This document shows positions 25,271-34,539 of a stretch of DNA of 64,000 nt, piece by piece. Within the stretch, counting starts at the first letter, position 1. Each line of letters begins with the position of its first letter. The notes under the pieces are model-generated. The model ran no database searches. It worked only from the letters and a program-made list of their open reading frames with translations, and was not told the DNA's origin. Origin of the DNA: Pseudomonas entomophila (GTDB lineage Bacteria > Pseudomonadota > Gammaproteobacteria > Pseudomonadales > Pseudomonadaceae); NCBI RefSeq assembly GCF_018417595.1, contig NZ_CP070982.1, forward strand, positions 3,182,001 through 3,246,000. Direction: 5' to 3'. The position numbers were made by a program, and so were the translations under genes.

Positions 25271-28200
25271 ATGCCGCAGTTCTTCATCGACCGCCCGGTG
25301 TTCGCCTGGGTGGTCGCCTTGTTCATCCTCCTGGTCGGCGCCCTGGCCATCCCGCAACTGCCGGTGGCCCAGTACCCCGACGTGGCGCCGCCGCAGGTGG
25401 AAATCTACGCCGTGTACCCGGGCGCCTCGGCAGCGACCATGGACGAGAGCGTGGTCAGCATCATCGAGCAGGAGCTCAACGGTGCCGACAACCTGCTCTA
25501 CTTCGAGTCGCAGAGCAGCCTGGGCAACGCCACCATCACCGCCAGCTTCCAGCCCGGCACCAACCCGGACATGGCCCAGGTGGATGTGCAGAACCGCCTG
25601 AAGGTGATCGAGTCGCGCCTGCCGCGCCCGGTGACGCAACAGGGCCTGCAAGTGGAGAAGGTGTCCACCGGTTTCCTGCTGCTGGCCACCCTCACCTCCG
25701 AAGACGGCAGCCTTGATGAGATCGCCCTGTCGGACATCCTCGCCCGTAACGTGATGAACGAGATCCGCCGTATCAAGGGTGTCGGCAAGGCGCAGCTGTA
25801 TGGCTCGGAGCGGGCCATGCGCATCTGGATCGACCCGGCGAAGCTGGTCGGTTTCAAGCTCACCCCCAACGATGTGGCCGAGGCCATCGCCGCGCAGAAC
25901 GCCCAGGTCGCCCCCGGCAGCATCGGCGACCTGCCCAGCCGCCCGACCCAGGAAATCACCGCCAACGTGGTGGTCAAGGGCCAGCTGAGCACCCCTGAAG
26001 AGTTCGCCGCGATCGTGTTGCGCGCCAACGCCGACGGCTCGACGGTCACCGTCGGCGATGTCGCCCGGGTCGAGATCGGCGCCCAGGAGTACCAGTACGG
26101 CACCCGCCTCAACGGCAAGGCCACCAGCGCCTTCAGCGTCAAGCTGTCGCCCGGCGCCAACGCCATGGAAACCGCAGCGTTGGTCAAGCAGAAGCTCGAC
26201 GAGCTGGCGCGCTACTTCCCGGCCGGTGTGAAGTACGACATCCCCTACGACACCTCGCCGTTCGTCAAAGTGTCGATCAAGCAGGTGATCAGTACCCTGG
26301 TCGAGGCCATGGTGCTGGTGTTCGCGGTGATGTTCCTGTTCCTGCAGAACCTGCGCTACACCCTGATCCCAACCCTGGTGGTACCGGTGGCGCTGATGGG
26401 TACCTTCGCGGTGATGAACGCACTGGGCTTCTCGATCAACGTGCTGACCCTGTTCGGCATGGTGCTGGCCATCGGCATCCTGGTGGACGACGCCATCGTC
26501 GTGGTGGAGAACGTCGAGCGGATCATGGCCGAGGAAGGCCTGCCACCGAAGGAAGCCACGCGCAAGGCCATGGGCCAGATCAGCGGTGCCATCGTCGGGA
26601 TCACCCTGGTGCTGGTGGCGGTGTTCCTGCCGATGGCCTTCATGCAGGGCTCGGTGGGAGTGATCTACCAGCAGTTCTCGGTCTCGATGGCGGTATCGAT
26701 CCTGTTCTCGGCGTTCCTCGCCCTGAGCCTCACCCCTGCCCTGTGCGCCACCCTGCTCAAGCCGCTGGAGAAAGGCGAACACCATGAGCGCAAGGGCTTC
26801 TTCGGCTGGTTCAACCGCCGCTTCGAGGGCATGAGCAACGGCTACCAGCGCTGGGTGACCCACGCGCTGGCCCGCAGCGGTCGCTACCTGCTGGTGTATG
26901 CCGCGCTGGTGGCGGTACTGGGTTACGGCTTCAGCCAGCTGCCCACCGCCTTCCTGCCCACCGAAGACCAGGGCTACACCATCACCGACATCCAGCTGCC
27001 ACCAGGCGCCAGCCAGGCACGGACCATCGAGGTGGCGCAGCAGATCGAAGCGCACAACACAGAGGAGCCGGGTGTGGCCAACACCACACTGATCCTCGGT
27101 TTCAGCTTCTCCGGCAGCGGGCAGAACGCGGCCCTGGCCTTCACCACGCTCAAGGACTGGTCCGAACGTGGTAGCGACGACAGCGCCCAATCCATCGCCG
27201 ACCGGGCCACGATGGCCTTCACTCAGTTGAAGGACGCCATCGCCTATGCGGTGCTGCCGCCACCTGTGGATGGCCTGGGCGAGTCGACTGGTTTCGAATT
27301 CCGCCTGCAAGACCGTGGCGGCATGGGCCACACGGCGCTGATGGCCGCCCGTGACCAACTGCTGGAACAGGCGCGCAAGAGCAAGGTGCTGGTCAACGTG
27401 CGCGAAGCCTCGCTGGCGGAAAGCCCGCAGGTGGAACTGGAGGTCGACCGTCGCCAGGCCAACGCGCTGGGCGTGTCGTTCGCCGACATCGGCGCGGTGC
27501 TCGACACCGCGGTGGGCTCCAACTACGTCAACGACTTCCCCAACCAGGGCCGCATGCAGCGGGTGGTGGTGCAGGCCGAGGGCGACCAACGCAGCCAGGT
27601 CGAGGACCTGCTGAAGATCCATGTGCGCAACAGCAGCGGCAAGATGGTCCCGCTGGGCGCCTTCATCAGTGCCCACTGGCGCAGTGGTCCGGTGCAGTTG
27701 ACCCGCTACAACGGCTACCCGGCGGTGTCCATCTCCGGCGAACCGGCGGCGGGCCACAGCTCGGGCGAGGCGATGGCCGAGGTCGAGCGCCTGGTCGCGC
27801 AACTGCCGGCTGGCGCGGGCCTGGAGTGGACCGGCCTGTCGCTGCAGGAGCGTCTTTCCGGCAGCCAGGCGCCGCTGCTGATGGCGTTGTCGCTGCTGGT
27901 GGTGTTCCTGTGCCTGGCCGCACTGTACGAAAGCTGGTCGATCCCCACCGCGGTGTTGCTGGTGGTACCGCTGGGCGTTTTAGGCGCGGTGCTGGCGGTG
28001 ACCCTGCGCGGCCTGCCCAACGACGTGTTCTTCAAGGTCGGCCTGATCACCTTGATCGGTTTGTCGGCGAAGAACGCCATCCTGATCATCGAGTTCGCCA
28101 AGGACCTGGTGGACCAGGGGCACGACGCGGTGGACGCCGCGATCCAGGCCGCGCGCCTGCGCCTGCGCCCCATCGTCATGACCTCGCTGGCGTTCATCCT

Positions 28201-28393
28201 CGGCGTGGTGCCCCTGGCCATCGCCAGCGGCGCCAGCTCGGCCAGCCAGCAGGCGATCGGCACCGGGGTGATCGGCGGCATGCTCAGTGCCACGTTTGCC
28301 GTGGTGTTCGTGCCGGTGTTCTTCGTGGTGGTGATGCGTCTTGCCGGGCGCAAGCAAGTGCAAGACAGCAAAGCGGTCACTCGAGAAGCCTGA
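25271..28393 (+). CDS. RND multidrug efflux pump, HAE1 family
   Basis: A 1040-residue inner-membrane proton antiporter close to MexB/AcrB. It begins with FFIDRPVFAWV, has twelve membrane helices (1 at about 10-28; 2-6 at about 340-495; 7 at about 540; 8-12 at about 870-1030) and the proton-relay residues in helix 4 (GILVDDAIVVVENV) and helix 10 (GLSAKNAILI). It exports drugs, solvents or biocides taken from the periplasm. Cotranscribed with the adaptor; a weak hairpin follows at 28466-28486. Confidence 0.95.
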   Translation: MPQFFIDRPVFAWVVALFILLVGALAIPQLPVAQYPDVAPPQVEIYAVYPGASAATMDESVVSIIEQELNGADNLLYFESQSSLGNATITASFQPGTNPDMAQVDVQNRLKVIESRLPRPVTQQGLQVEKVSTGFLLLATLTSEDGSLDEIALSDILARNVMNEIRRIKGVGKAQLYGSERAMRIWIDPAKLVGFKLTPNDVAEAIAAQNAQVAPGSIGDLPSRPTQEITANVVVKGQLSTPEEFAAIVLRANADGSTVTVGDVARVEIGAQEYQYGTRLNGKATSAFSVKLSPGANAMETAALVKQKLDELARYFPAGVKYDIPYDTSPFVKVSIKQVISTLVEAMVLVFAVMFLFLQNLRYTLIPTLVVPVALMGTFAVMNALGFSINVLTLFGMVLAIGILVDDAIVVVENVERIMAEEGLPPKEATRKAMGQISGAIVGITLVLVAVFLPMAFMQGSVGVIYQQFSVSMAVSILFSAFLALSLTPALCATLLKPLEKGEHHERKGFFGWFNRRFEGMSNGYQRWVTHALARSGRYLLVYAALVAVLGYGFSQLPTAFLPTEDQGYTITDIQLPPGASQARTIEVAQQIEAHNTEEPGVANTTLILGFSFSGSGQNAALAFTTLKDWSERGSDDSAQSIADRATMAFTQLKDAIAYAVLPPPVDGLGESTGFEFRLQDRGGMGHTALMAARDQLLEQARKSKVLVNVREASLAESPQVELEVDRRQANALGVSFADIGAVLDTAVGSNYVNDFPNQGRMQRVVVQAEGDQRSQVEDLLKIHVRNSSGKMVPLGAFISAHWRSGPVQLTRYNGYPAVSISGEPAAGHSSGEAMAEVERLVAQLPAGAGLEWTGLSLQERLSGSQAPLLMALSLLVVFLCLAALYESWSIPTAVLLVVPLGVLGAVLAVTLRGLPNDVFFKVGLITLIGLSAKNAILIIEFAKDLVDQGHDAVDAAIQAARLRLRPIVMTSLAFILGVVPLAIASGASSASQQAIGTGVIGGMLSATFAVVFVPVFFVVVMRLAGRKQVQDSKAVTREA

Positions 28394-28465
28394 CCGTCAT
28401 TGCATCGGGATTGCCTGGAGAGAGGAAATTTCCTTTCGCCAGGCGAGCTCGCAAACCGATAGCTC

Positions 28466-28486
28466 TTACCCGAATTCAACGGGTAA
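28466..28486 (+). terminator. Weak terminator after the RND gene
   Basis: TTACCCG and CGGGTAA form a seven-pair stem around AATTCAA; a run of five Ts follows ten bases later (ATTTTTCGC). Confidence 0.4.
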
Positions 28487-28562
28487 ACTCTCCCTATTTT
28501 TCGCACTTCCCAGCGCTTTGCATGACGAGGCAGGAAGATCCTGAATTCAAGGGAGGAACCCT

Positions 28563-29969
28563 GTGAAGCTATCCCGGCTCAGTCTGCGCGACTTTCGCTG
28601 CTTCGAATCCATCGACATTGACTTCCACCCTCAAGTGACGGTGCTGGTCGCCCCCAATGGTGCTGGCAAGACATCCATTCTCGATGCGATAGCCGTAGCC
28701 TACGGGCCGTTCGTTGGTGCATTCGATGAAGCGACGGGCAAACATTTCGAGGCGCGGGATATCCGTCAGACCGCGGTACGCGAAACCGCATCCAACGAGA
28801 TGGAATATGCAACACGTGGCGCTCGCCTGCTGGCCGAGGGTTACATTCCAGGGAGCTGGGTTGATCAACTCAGCGGGGGAGCGGATAGCCTCTGGGAGCG
28901 AAGCCTTGCAAGCTCCCCAAAGGCTAAAACCACGATCAAGGACGCCAAAGAGCTGGTGGATTATGGCAAAAGGCTCCAGGAAGCTGTCCGCACTCCGGGA
29001 GTCGGTGCCATATTGCCTTTGATCACGTATTACGGCACCGGCCGGCTGTGGCAACAAAAAAAACTCACTGAATCCAAGAAAAGTCAACGAACGTCACGAA
29101 CGGTTGGATATACCGACTGCCTTGACCCTGCCTCAAGCTATAAATCGTTTGTCGAGTGGTTTCGTTATTGGAGCATCAGCTCCAAGGAGGCCCGCATCAA
29201 GGCCTTGGAGTTGCTGGACTTTTCAACCGTTTCCGAATTTGACGGCTATATCAAGTCGGTCAGTCAAGCCGTCAACACCTGCATTGAACCTGCCGGGTGG
29301 CGGGACATTGACTATTCCTTGGCAAAAGAGGCACTCGTCGCCCATCACCCTATATTTGGAGAACTTCCGGTCGAACAGTTGAGCGACGGGATACGAAACA
29401 TGATCGGCATGGTCGCCGATATCGCTTTCCGCGCCACCAAACTTAATGGCCATCTAGGGCATATGGCGTCCCGGGCCACACCAGGCATCGTGTTGATCGA
29501 CGAAGTCGACATGCACCTGCACCCAGAGTGGCAACAAGCGGTGATCCCCTCACTGACCCAAGCGTTCCCCGAACTGCAATTCATTGTCACCACCCATAGT
29601 CCCCAGGTGTTGAGTACCGTAGACGCCGACTGCGTACGCATCATCGTGAATGAGCGTGATCCAGATACTTCCAGGGTCCAGACCTATGTCATGAAACCGC
29701 AATGGCAGACACGTGGGGTCGCCAGTACCGATCTGCTGGCGCGCATCATGAACGTCAATCCCGTTCCTGACGTACCCGAGGCGCGATGGGTCAATGAATA
29801 TCAGGCGCTGATTCAGCAAAACCTGCATGAGTCTGCGCAAGGCAAGACCTTACGCGCAAAACTCGAGGATCATTTCGGCGCAGAGCATCCCCTGATACAG
29901 GAGTGCGCGCGCCTTGTCCGCCTGCAAGGGTTCAAGCAAACGTTGCCCAAGCATATCGGCAGGGAGTGA
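28563..29969 (+). CDS. ptuA: Septu-type AAA/ABC-like ATPase (PtuA)
   Basis: A 468-residue ATPase of the RecF/OLD-like group used in anti-phage Septu systems and in Ec78-type retron modules. The Walker A is APNGAGKTS (residues 31-39), the signature region is LSDGIRNMIG, and the Walker B/D-loop is IVLIDEVDMHLHPEWQ with a downstream switch TTHSPQVL. The GTG start follows AGGGAGGA by seven bases. PtuA senses infection and controls the nuclease PtuB, encoded seven bases downstream. Base composition is visibly lower in GC than the flanking genes, which suggests transfer. No reverse transcriptase is nearby, so it is a plain two-gene Septu. Confidence 0.82.
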   Translation: MKLSRLSLRDFRCFESIDIDFHPQVTVLVAPNGAGKTSILDAIAVAYGPFVGAFDEATGKHFEARDIRQTAVRETASNEMEYATRGARLLAEGYIPGSWVDQLSGGADSLWERSLASSPKAKTTIKDAKELVDYGKRLQEAVRTPGVGAILPLITYYGTGRLWQQKKLTESKKSQRTSRTVGYTDCLDPASSYKSFVEWFRYWSISSKEARIKALELLDFSTVSEFDGYIKSVSQAVNTCIEPAGWRDIDYSLAKEALVAHHPIFGELPVEQLSDGIRNMIGMVADIAFRATKLNGHLGHMASRATPGIVLIDEVDMHLHPEWQQAVIPSLTQAFPELQFIVTTHSPQVLSTVDADCVRIIVNERDPDTSRVQTYVMKPQWQTRGVASTDLLARIMNVNPVPDVPEARWVNEYQALIQQNLHESAQGKTLRAKLEDHFGAEHPLIQECARLVRLQGFKQTLPKHIGRE

Positions 29970-29976
29970 CAGGCGA

Positions 29977-30618
29977 ATGCGGAAACTGGACAGAGACGCA
30001 GCGCCCCCAGCAGGCTTGAGCCGTTATCGACATGGCCGGGACAAATGGTCAGATACCACGCCGACGCATGAGCATCGCACCGAGATCTGGGTCAAGCTGG
30101 ACGTCATGCAAGGCGGGCGATGTGCCTATTGCGAAGGGTCGATCGATCTTTCAAACCGCCTAATCGAACATTTTCGTCAGCGTAGTCGCTATCCTCAAGG
30201 CACGTTTGATTGGCACAATCTTTTCGGTTCCTGCCGACGAAAAGGCACATGCGGAGATCGGAAGGATAGTTGCGGTCACTACCCACATGAGGATGTGATA
30301 AAGCCGGACGTCGAGGACCCGGAAGAGTATCTGGTCTTTACCGCAAATGGCTCGGTACAACCACGAGCGAATTTGAGCGCCCAAGACAGGCACCGCGCAG
30401 AACAGACTATATACATCCTGGGACTTGAGGGTGCACTGACCCAAATCCGCAAGGCGCAGATTAGTGGATACCTTCAAACTGCAATGGAAATCGCTGAGCT
30501 GGCTCGTGAATACCCCATGGAGGATTGGCTGCCATTCCTGCAGGAGGAGCTGCGGCAGACATCACGGCTTCCTTTCGCAACCGCCATTAAGCACTTGCTG
30601 ACACCGCAGAATGAGTGA
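29977..30618 (+). CDS. ptuB: Septu-type HNH endonuclease (PtuB)
   Basis: A 213-residue nuclease of the TIGR02646/PtuB family. The HNH core is visible as RCAYCEG (first Cys pair), IEHFRQRSRYP (first His), WHNLFGSC (Asn and second metal Cys) and GDRKDSCGHYP. In Septu systems PtuB cuts nucleic acid when PtuA detects phage. The ATG at 29977 sits seven bases behind the ptuA stop, indicating one transcript. Its last codons overlap the first possible start of mobA by eight bases. Confidence 0.82.
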   Translation: MRKLDRDAAPPAGLSRYRHGRDKWSDTTPTHEHRTEIWVKLDVMQGGRCAYCEGSIDLSNRLIEHFRQRSRYPQGTFDWHNLFGSCRRKGTCGDRKDSCGHYPHEDVIKPDVEDPEEYLVFTANGSVQPRANLSAQDRHRAEQTIYILGLEGALTQIRKAQISGYLQTAMEIAELAREYPMEDWLPFLQEELRQTSRLPFATAIKHLLTPQNE

Positions 30619-31204
30619 ACTACCCATGCCTGCTACACCCAACCCTGTCTCCATCCTCATCCTCGCCGGTGGCCGTGGCCAGCGCATGGGCGGCCGCGAC
30701 AAGGGCCTGGTGCCCTGGCACGGTGAGCCGCTGGTGGCCCACGTGCAACATGTGGTGCGGGAGTTCTCCGACGATGTGGTGATTTCCTGCAACCGCAACC
30801 AGGACCGTTACGCCCTCTACGCAGACCAGTTGGTGGCGGACGCCGAGGCGGACTTCCCCGGGCCGCTGGCCGGGGTGATCGCCGGGCTCAAGGTGGCGCG
30901 GCATGACTGGGTGGTAATGCTGGCCTGCGATGCGCCGCTGATTGACCAGGCGCTGATCGAGGGGCTGTTGAGGTTGGCTGTCGAGCACGACAGCGCGGCC
31001 ATGGTGCGCCAGGGTGGGTATTGGCAGCCGATGTTCAGTGTGCTGCCGCGCCGGGTGCTGCCGATGCTTGAGCACGCATGGGCAGCCGGTGAACGCAGTC
31101 TGCAGAAAGCCTTGTTGGGAGCGGTGGCCGTACAAGCGCTGGAATGCATGGACAATGACCAACGCCTGAGCAACTTCAACAGCCCGGAGCTGCTGCAAGG
31201 CTGA
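30611..31204 (+). CDS. mobA: Molybdenum cofactor guanylyltransferase
   Basis: A 197-residue cytosolic enzyme that attaches GMP to molybdopterin to form the bis-MGD cofactor. The nucleotide-binding motif LAGGRGQRMGGRDKGL, the acceptor segment DFPGPLAGV and CDAPLI are all typical. The first ATG (30611) overlaps ptuB by eight bases and has no ribosome site; the ATG at 30626 (MPATPNPVS) follows GAGTG by eight bases and is an equally likely start. Its housekeeping nature contrasts with the defence pair just upstream. Confidence 0.9.
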   Translation: MSELPMPATPNPVSILILAGGRGQRMGGRDKGLVPWHGEPLVAHVQHVVREFSDDVVISCNRNQDRYALYADQLVADAEADFPGPLAGVIAGLKVARHDWVVMLACDAPLIDQALIEGLLRLAVEHDSAAMVRQGGYWQPMFSVLPRRVLPMLEHAWAAGERSLQKALLGAVAVQALECMDNDQRLSNFNSPELLQG

Positions 31205-31205
31205 G

Positions 31206-32903
31206 TTATCGGTTGTTGGGGCTGGCCTCTTCGCGGGCTGACAGTTCGGCGATGCTGATCTCGCGCATCCTGAATTTCTGTACCTTCCCCGTCACCGTCA
31301 TCGGGAACTCGTCGACGAAGCGGAAATACCGCGGCACCTTGAAATGCGCGATCCGCGCCCTCGCCCATTCGCGCAGCGCTTGCTCATTGGCGTCATGTCC
31401 TGGGTGCAGCCGCACCCAGGCAACGATCTCCTCCCCGTACTTGCTGCACGGAACACCGATCACCTGCACATCGGCCACTGCCGGGTGGGTGAAGAAGAAC
31501 TCCTCGAGCTCGCGTGGGTAGATGTTCTCCCCGCCGCGGATGATCATATCCTTGCTGCGCCCGACGATGCGCACGTAGCCCTGCTCGTCCATCACCGCCA
31601 GGTCGCCGGTGTGCATCCAGCCGTCGCCGTCGATGCTCTCGGCCGTGGCCTTGGGGTTGTTCCAGTAGCCGATCATCACGCTGTAGCCCCGGGTGCACAG
31701 CTCACCGACCTCGCCGCGCGGCAGCGTGGCGCCCTCACTGTCGATGACCTTGGTTTCCAGCCGCGGCTGGGTGCGGCCGACACTGGTCACGCGGCGTTCG
31801 AGATCATCGGCGGCACCCGTTTGCAGCGACACCGGGCTGGTCTCGGTCATGCCATAGGCGATCTGCACCTCACTCATATGCATCTCGTCGATCACCCGGC
31901 GCATCACCTCGATCGGGCAGGTGGCGCCGGCCATGATCCCGGTGCGCAGGCTGGACAGGTCGAACTCGCCCCGGCGCGGGTGGTCCAGCTCGGCGATGAA
32001 CATGGTCGGCACGCCGTAGAGCGCGGTGGCGCGCTCCTCTGCGACCGCCTGCAAGGTGAGCAGCGGGTCGAAGGCGTCATTGGGGTAGATCAGGGTGCTG
32101 CCATGGGTCAAGCCGCCGAGGTTGGCCATGACCATGCCGAAACAGTGGTACAGCGGCACTGGCACCACCAGGCGGTCGTGCTCGGTCAGGCCCAGGCTCT
32201 CGCCGACCATGTAGCCGTTGTTGAGGATGTTGTGGTGGCTCAGCGTCGCGCCCTTGGGGAAGCCGGTGGTGCCGGAGGTGTACTGGATGTTGATCGGCTC
32301 GTGCCGGTGCAGGCTGGCCTGGCGCGCGGCCAGTGCCTGCGGGGTGACCGCATCGGCCCCCGCCTGAAGCGCGGGCCAGGCCAGGAAACCCTTGGGCGGC
32401 TCGGCGGCCAGGCTGACAACCCCGCGCAACACGGGAAGGCGCTCGCAAGCGAGCTCACCACAACTGCTTTCGACAAGCGTGGGCGCCAGCTCCAGCACCA
32501 TGGCGTGGTAGTCGGAGGTTTTGAACGCATCGGCGCAGATCAGCCACTTGCAACCCGACTGGCTGAGGGCGTATTCCAGCTCGCTGGTGCGGTAGGCCGG
32601 GTTGATGTTGACCAGGATCGCGCCGACCTTGGCGCTGGCGAACTGGGTGATGCACCACTCGGCGCCGTTCGGCGCCCAGATCCCCAAGCGCTCACCGGCT
32701 TGTACACCCAAAGCCATCAGGGCACGGGCATGGCGATCGACGGCCTCGGCCAGTTGCCGCCAGGTGTAGCGCAGTTGCTGGTGGCGGACCACCAGGGCTT
32801 CGCGATCGGGGAAACGGGCGACGGTGGTGTCGAAGGCGTCGCCGATGCACTGGGTCAGCAGCGGTTTGTCCGGGTTGCCCTGGGTGTGGCTTGGCTGGGT
32901 CAT
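31206..32903 (-). CDS. AMP-forming acyl-CoA synthetase
   Basis: A 565-residue member of the ANL superfamily that activates a carboxylic acid with ATP and CoA. Motifs: P-loop [50 protein letters not shown] and the C-terminal catalytic Lys in GKVQKFRM. Sequence style fits medium/long-chain fatty acid or terpenoid-acid CoA ligases. The ATG at 32903 (MTQPSHTQ) follows AAGAG; an upstream in-frame start is less likely. A REP palindrome separates it from the amine dehydrogenase operon, so a link to phenylacetate activation is possible but unproven. Confidence 0.88.
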   Translation of the reverse strand: MTQPSHTQGNPDKPLLTQCIGDAFDTTVARFPDREALVVRHQQLRYTWRQLAEAVDRHARALMALGVQAGERLGIWAPNGAEWCITQFASAKVGAILVNINPAYRTSELEYALSQSGCKWLICADAFKTSDYHAMVLELAPTLVESSCGELACERLPVLRGVVSLAAEPPKGFLAWPALQAGADAVTPQALAARQASLHRHEPINIQYTSGTTGFPKGATLSHHNILNNGYMVGESLGLTEHDRLVVPVPLYHCFGMVMANLGGLTHGSTLIYPNDAFDPLLTLQAVAEERATALYGVPTMFIAELDHPRRGEFDLSSLRTGIMAGATCPIEVMRRVIDEMHMSEVQIAYGMTETSPVSLQTGAADDLERRVTSVGRTQPRLETKVIDSEGATLPRGEVGELCTRGYSVMIGYWNNPKATAESIDGDGWMHTGDLAVMDEQGYVRIVGRSKDMIIRGGENIYPRELEEFFFTHPAVADVQVIGVPCSKYGEEIVAWVRLHPGHDANEQALREWARARIAHFKVPRYFRFVDEFPMTVTGKVQKFRMREISIAELSAREEASPNNR

Positions 32904-32967
32904 GGAGAGCTCTTGTTGTTCTTGTGGTGGGTGATGCGGAACATGACCCATTGACTTGACGCGACCT

Positions 32968-33055
32968 CTGCAGGAGCGGCTTTAGCCGCGATCACCCGCG
33001 AAGCGGGTGCCACGCACCGCAGCGCCTGCATCGCGGCTGAAGCCGCTCCTACAGC
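32968..33055. repeat. Long REP-type palindrome (copy 2)
   Basis: Almost the same 88 bases as the element at 9507-9595, with outer arms CTGCAGGAGCGGCTTTAGCC and the mirror ending GGAGCGGC complement, and an inner ACCCGCGAAGCGGGT hairpin. Differences are concentrated in the centre and are mostly paired, so the fold is kept. Confidence 0.85.
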
Positions 33056-33073
33056 GTAGGCCGCGCCACCGAA

Positions 33074-34195
33074 CTAACGGACGAACACCTGCGGCGTGGT
33101 GGTCGACATATCACCACCCGGCAGCTTGATGTTCCCCACCTTCTCCAATGTATTCGGGTCGAACACCGCCAGGTCGTTGAACGTGCCGCCCAGGTACAAC
33201 TTGTCGCCGGCCTTGTCGAAGGTCACGCAGTAGTAGGTATGGTCCAGGTTGGCAGCCTTGACCAACTTCTTCTGCAGGATGTCGTAGCGGGCCAGGCGGT
33301 TGAGCACTCCGTACATCTGGTTCGGGTCTTTCGGCGAGCGCAGGCCGGTGAAGTACAGTTCGGTGAGCTCGGCAAACTCCTGGGTGTGCGCCTTGCCGGT
33401 CTTCAGGTCGATGCTCAGGTAACCGTACAGTGGCTCGGCAGTGGCCGGGTCCTGCTTGGCGTCCTTGAACTTGGCGATGGTGTAGAGCATCGAGAACTCG
33501 TGCCGGGCGCTCTGGTGCGGCCAGAAGTACAGCACGTCCGGCGCGCTGTACCCGGGGCGGTTCCAGGTGCGCAACGGCAGCGCCACACTGTACTGGCCGG
33601 TCTTCACGTCCAGCTTGTAGATGTCCGGCCCGGCGACATAGAGGCTGCCATCATCGGCGGCACGCATCAGGTAGACCTGGCGCGGCATCGGGAAGGTGCG
33701 CACCGGCTTGGCATCCAGGCCATCCGCGGTATTGAACACTTCCAGGCGCGGCGGCTTGACCACATAGTGGTCGTTCAGGCGCTGGCTGGGGTTGACCGTG
33801 GCGTACACCTCCTTGCCGTCGGGGCTGATGGCGAACGAGTACATCGCCTTGCCTACTTCACCCGGCATGCTGGACAGGTTGGCGTGGAAGGTGGTCCTGC
33901 AGCTGTCCAGGTCGATGCCGTAGATATCGGCGAAATGGTTGTTGAGCACATAGGCGGTGCGGTTGTCCGGCGCCATCATCGCCGTGCCGGGGCCGAACGC
34001 ATCGGGCATGCGGCAGGTCTTGTACAGCGTGTCGCTGGCCACCTCGACCACATGCAGGTTGTTCGGGTAGTTGGTGGCGATCAGGTATTCATGGCCGGCC
34101 TTCAAGGCCTTGCCGGCGTCGTCGGCCTGGGCCGCCCAGGTGCAGGCCGTGGCGGCGACGGTGAGCGCGAGCTGCGCGCAGAATCCAGGTTTCAT
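33074..34195 (-). CDS. qhpB: Quinohemoprotein amine dehydrogenase, beta subunit
   Basis: A 373-residue periplasmic beta-propeller subunit with signal peptide (cut near WAAQA). It closes the active site around the CTQ-bearing gamma subunit. The repeated blade pattern (for example DKAGDKLYLGG, DDGSLYVAGPD) is clear and the length fits the family. It is last in the minus-strand order alpha, maturase, gamma, beta, the gene order known from P. putida phenylethylamine degradation. Confidence 0.88.
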   Translation of the reverse strand: MKPGFCAQLALTVAATACTWAAQADDAGKALKAGHEYLIATNYPNNLHVVEVASDTLYKTCRMPDAFGPGTAMMAPDNRTAYVLNNHFADIYGIDLDSCRTTFHANLSSMPGEVGKAMYSFAISPDGKEVYATVNPSQRLNDHYVVKPPRLEVFNTADGLDAKPVRTFPMPRQVYLMRAADDGSLYVAGPDIYKLDVKTGQYSVALPLRTWNRPGYSAPDVLYFWPHQSARHEFSMLYTIAKFKDAKQDPATAEPLYGYLSIDLKTGKAHTQEFAELTELYFTGLRSPKDPNQMYGVLNRLARYDILQKKLVKAANLDHTYYCVTFDKAGDKLYLGGTFNDLAVFDPNTLEKVGNIKLPGGDMSTTTPQVFVR

Positions 34196-34214
34196 GCGGT
34201 TTCCCCTTGTCGTT

Positions 34215-34538
34215 CTACTTGTCTTTCGGGAATACGGTGCCCAGGTTGCGCCAGTCTTCCTGGGAGTTGCTCGCCTGGGCGTTCCAGTCCTGGTAGGTGC
34301 TCATCATGTCCGGCACCTGGGCCGGCCACCAGCAGGGGTCGGAGCAGCCGTACAGGTCGGCTTCCATCGGCTGGCACAGCGAACTGACGCCACCGAAGGC
34401 ATCCACCTCCCAGCCCGGGTCGGTGGTGGCGGTGCAGCCGGCCACGGCGCTCATGGCCAGCACTTCGTCGACGCGGTCTTCGGCGGCGGCCTGCTCGAGG
34501 ATGCGCGCCTTGTTGTTCAGCGGTTTGAGGTGCTTCAT
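34215..34538 (-). CDS. qhpC: Quinohemoprotein amine dehydrogenase, gamma subunit (CTQ carrier)
   Basis: A 107-residue peptide carrying the cysteine tryptophylquinone cofactor. With a 28-residue leader, every known cross-link partner is in place: Cys35-Glu44, Cys55-Asp61 and Cys69-Asp77 (thioethers, mature 7-16, 27-33, 41-49) and Cys65-Trp71 (CTQ, mature 37-43). The second Trp (Trp70) is beside it. The leader lacks a normal signal peptide, as in the family, where a dedicated protease and transporter export it. Its ATG begins one base after the radical SAM gene's stop, so translation is coupled. Confidence 0.93.
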   Translation of the reverse strand: MKHLKPLNNKARILEQAAAEDRVDEVLAMSAVAGCTATTDPGWEVDAFGGVSSLCQPMEADLYGCSDPCWWPAQVPDMMSTYQDWNAQASNSQEDWRNLGTVFPKDK

Positions 34539-34539
34539 G

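Noticed and set aside
25067..27802. A 911-codon open frame on the minus strand opposite the RND pump
   Set aside because: It is the codon-position shadow of the pump gene in high-GC DNA: His/Gln/Gly-rich, no domain and no ribosome site.
28563..30618. A retron defence system
   Set aside because: The ATPase and HNH genes fit the effector pair of Ec78-type retrons, but no reverse transcriptase or msr/msd region is present.
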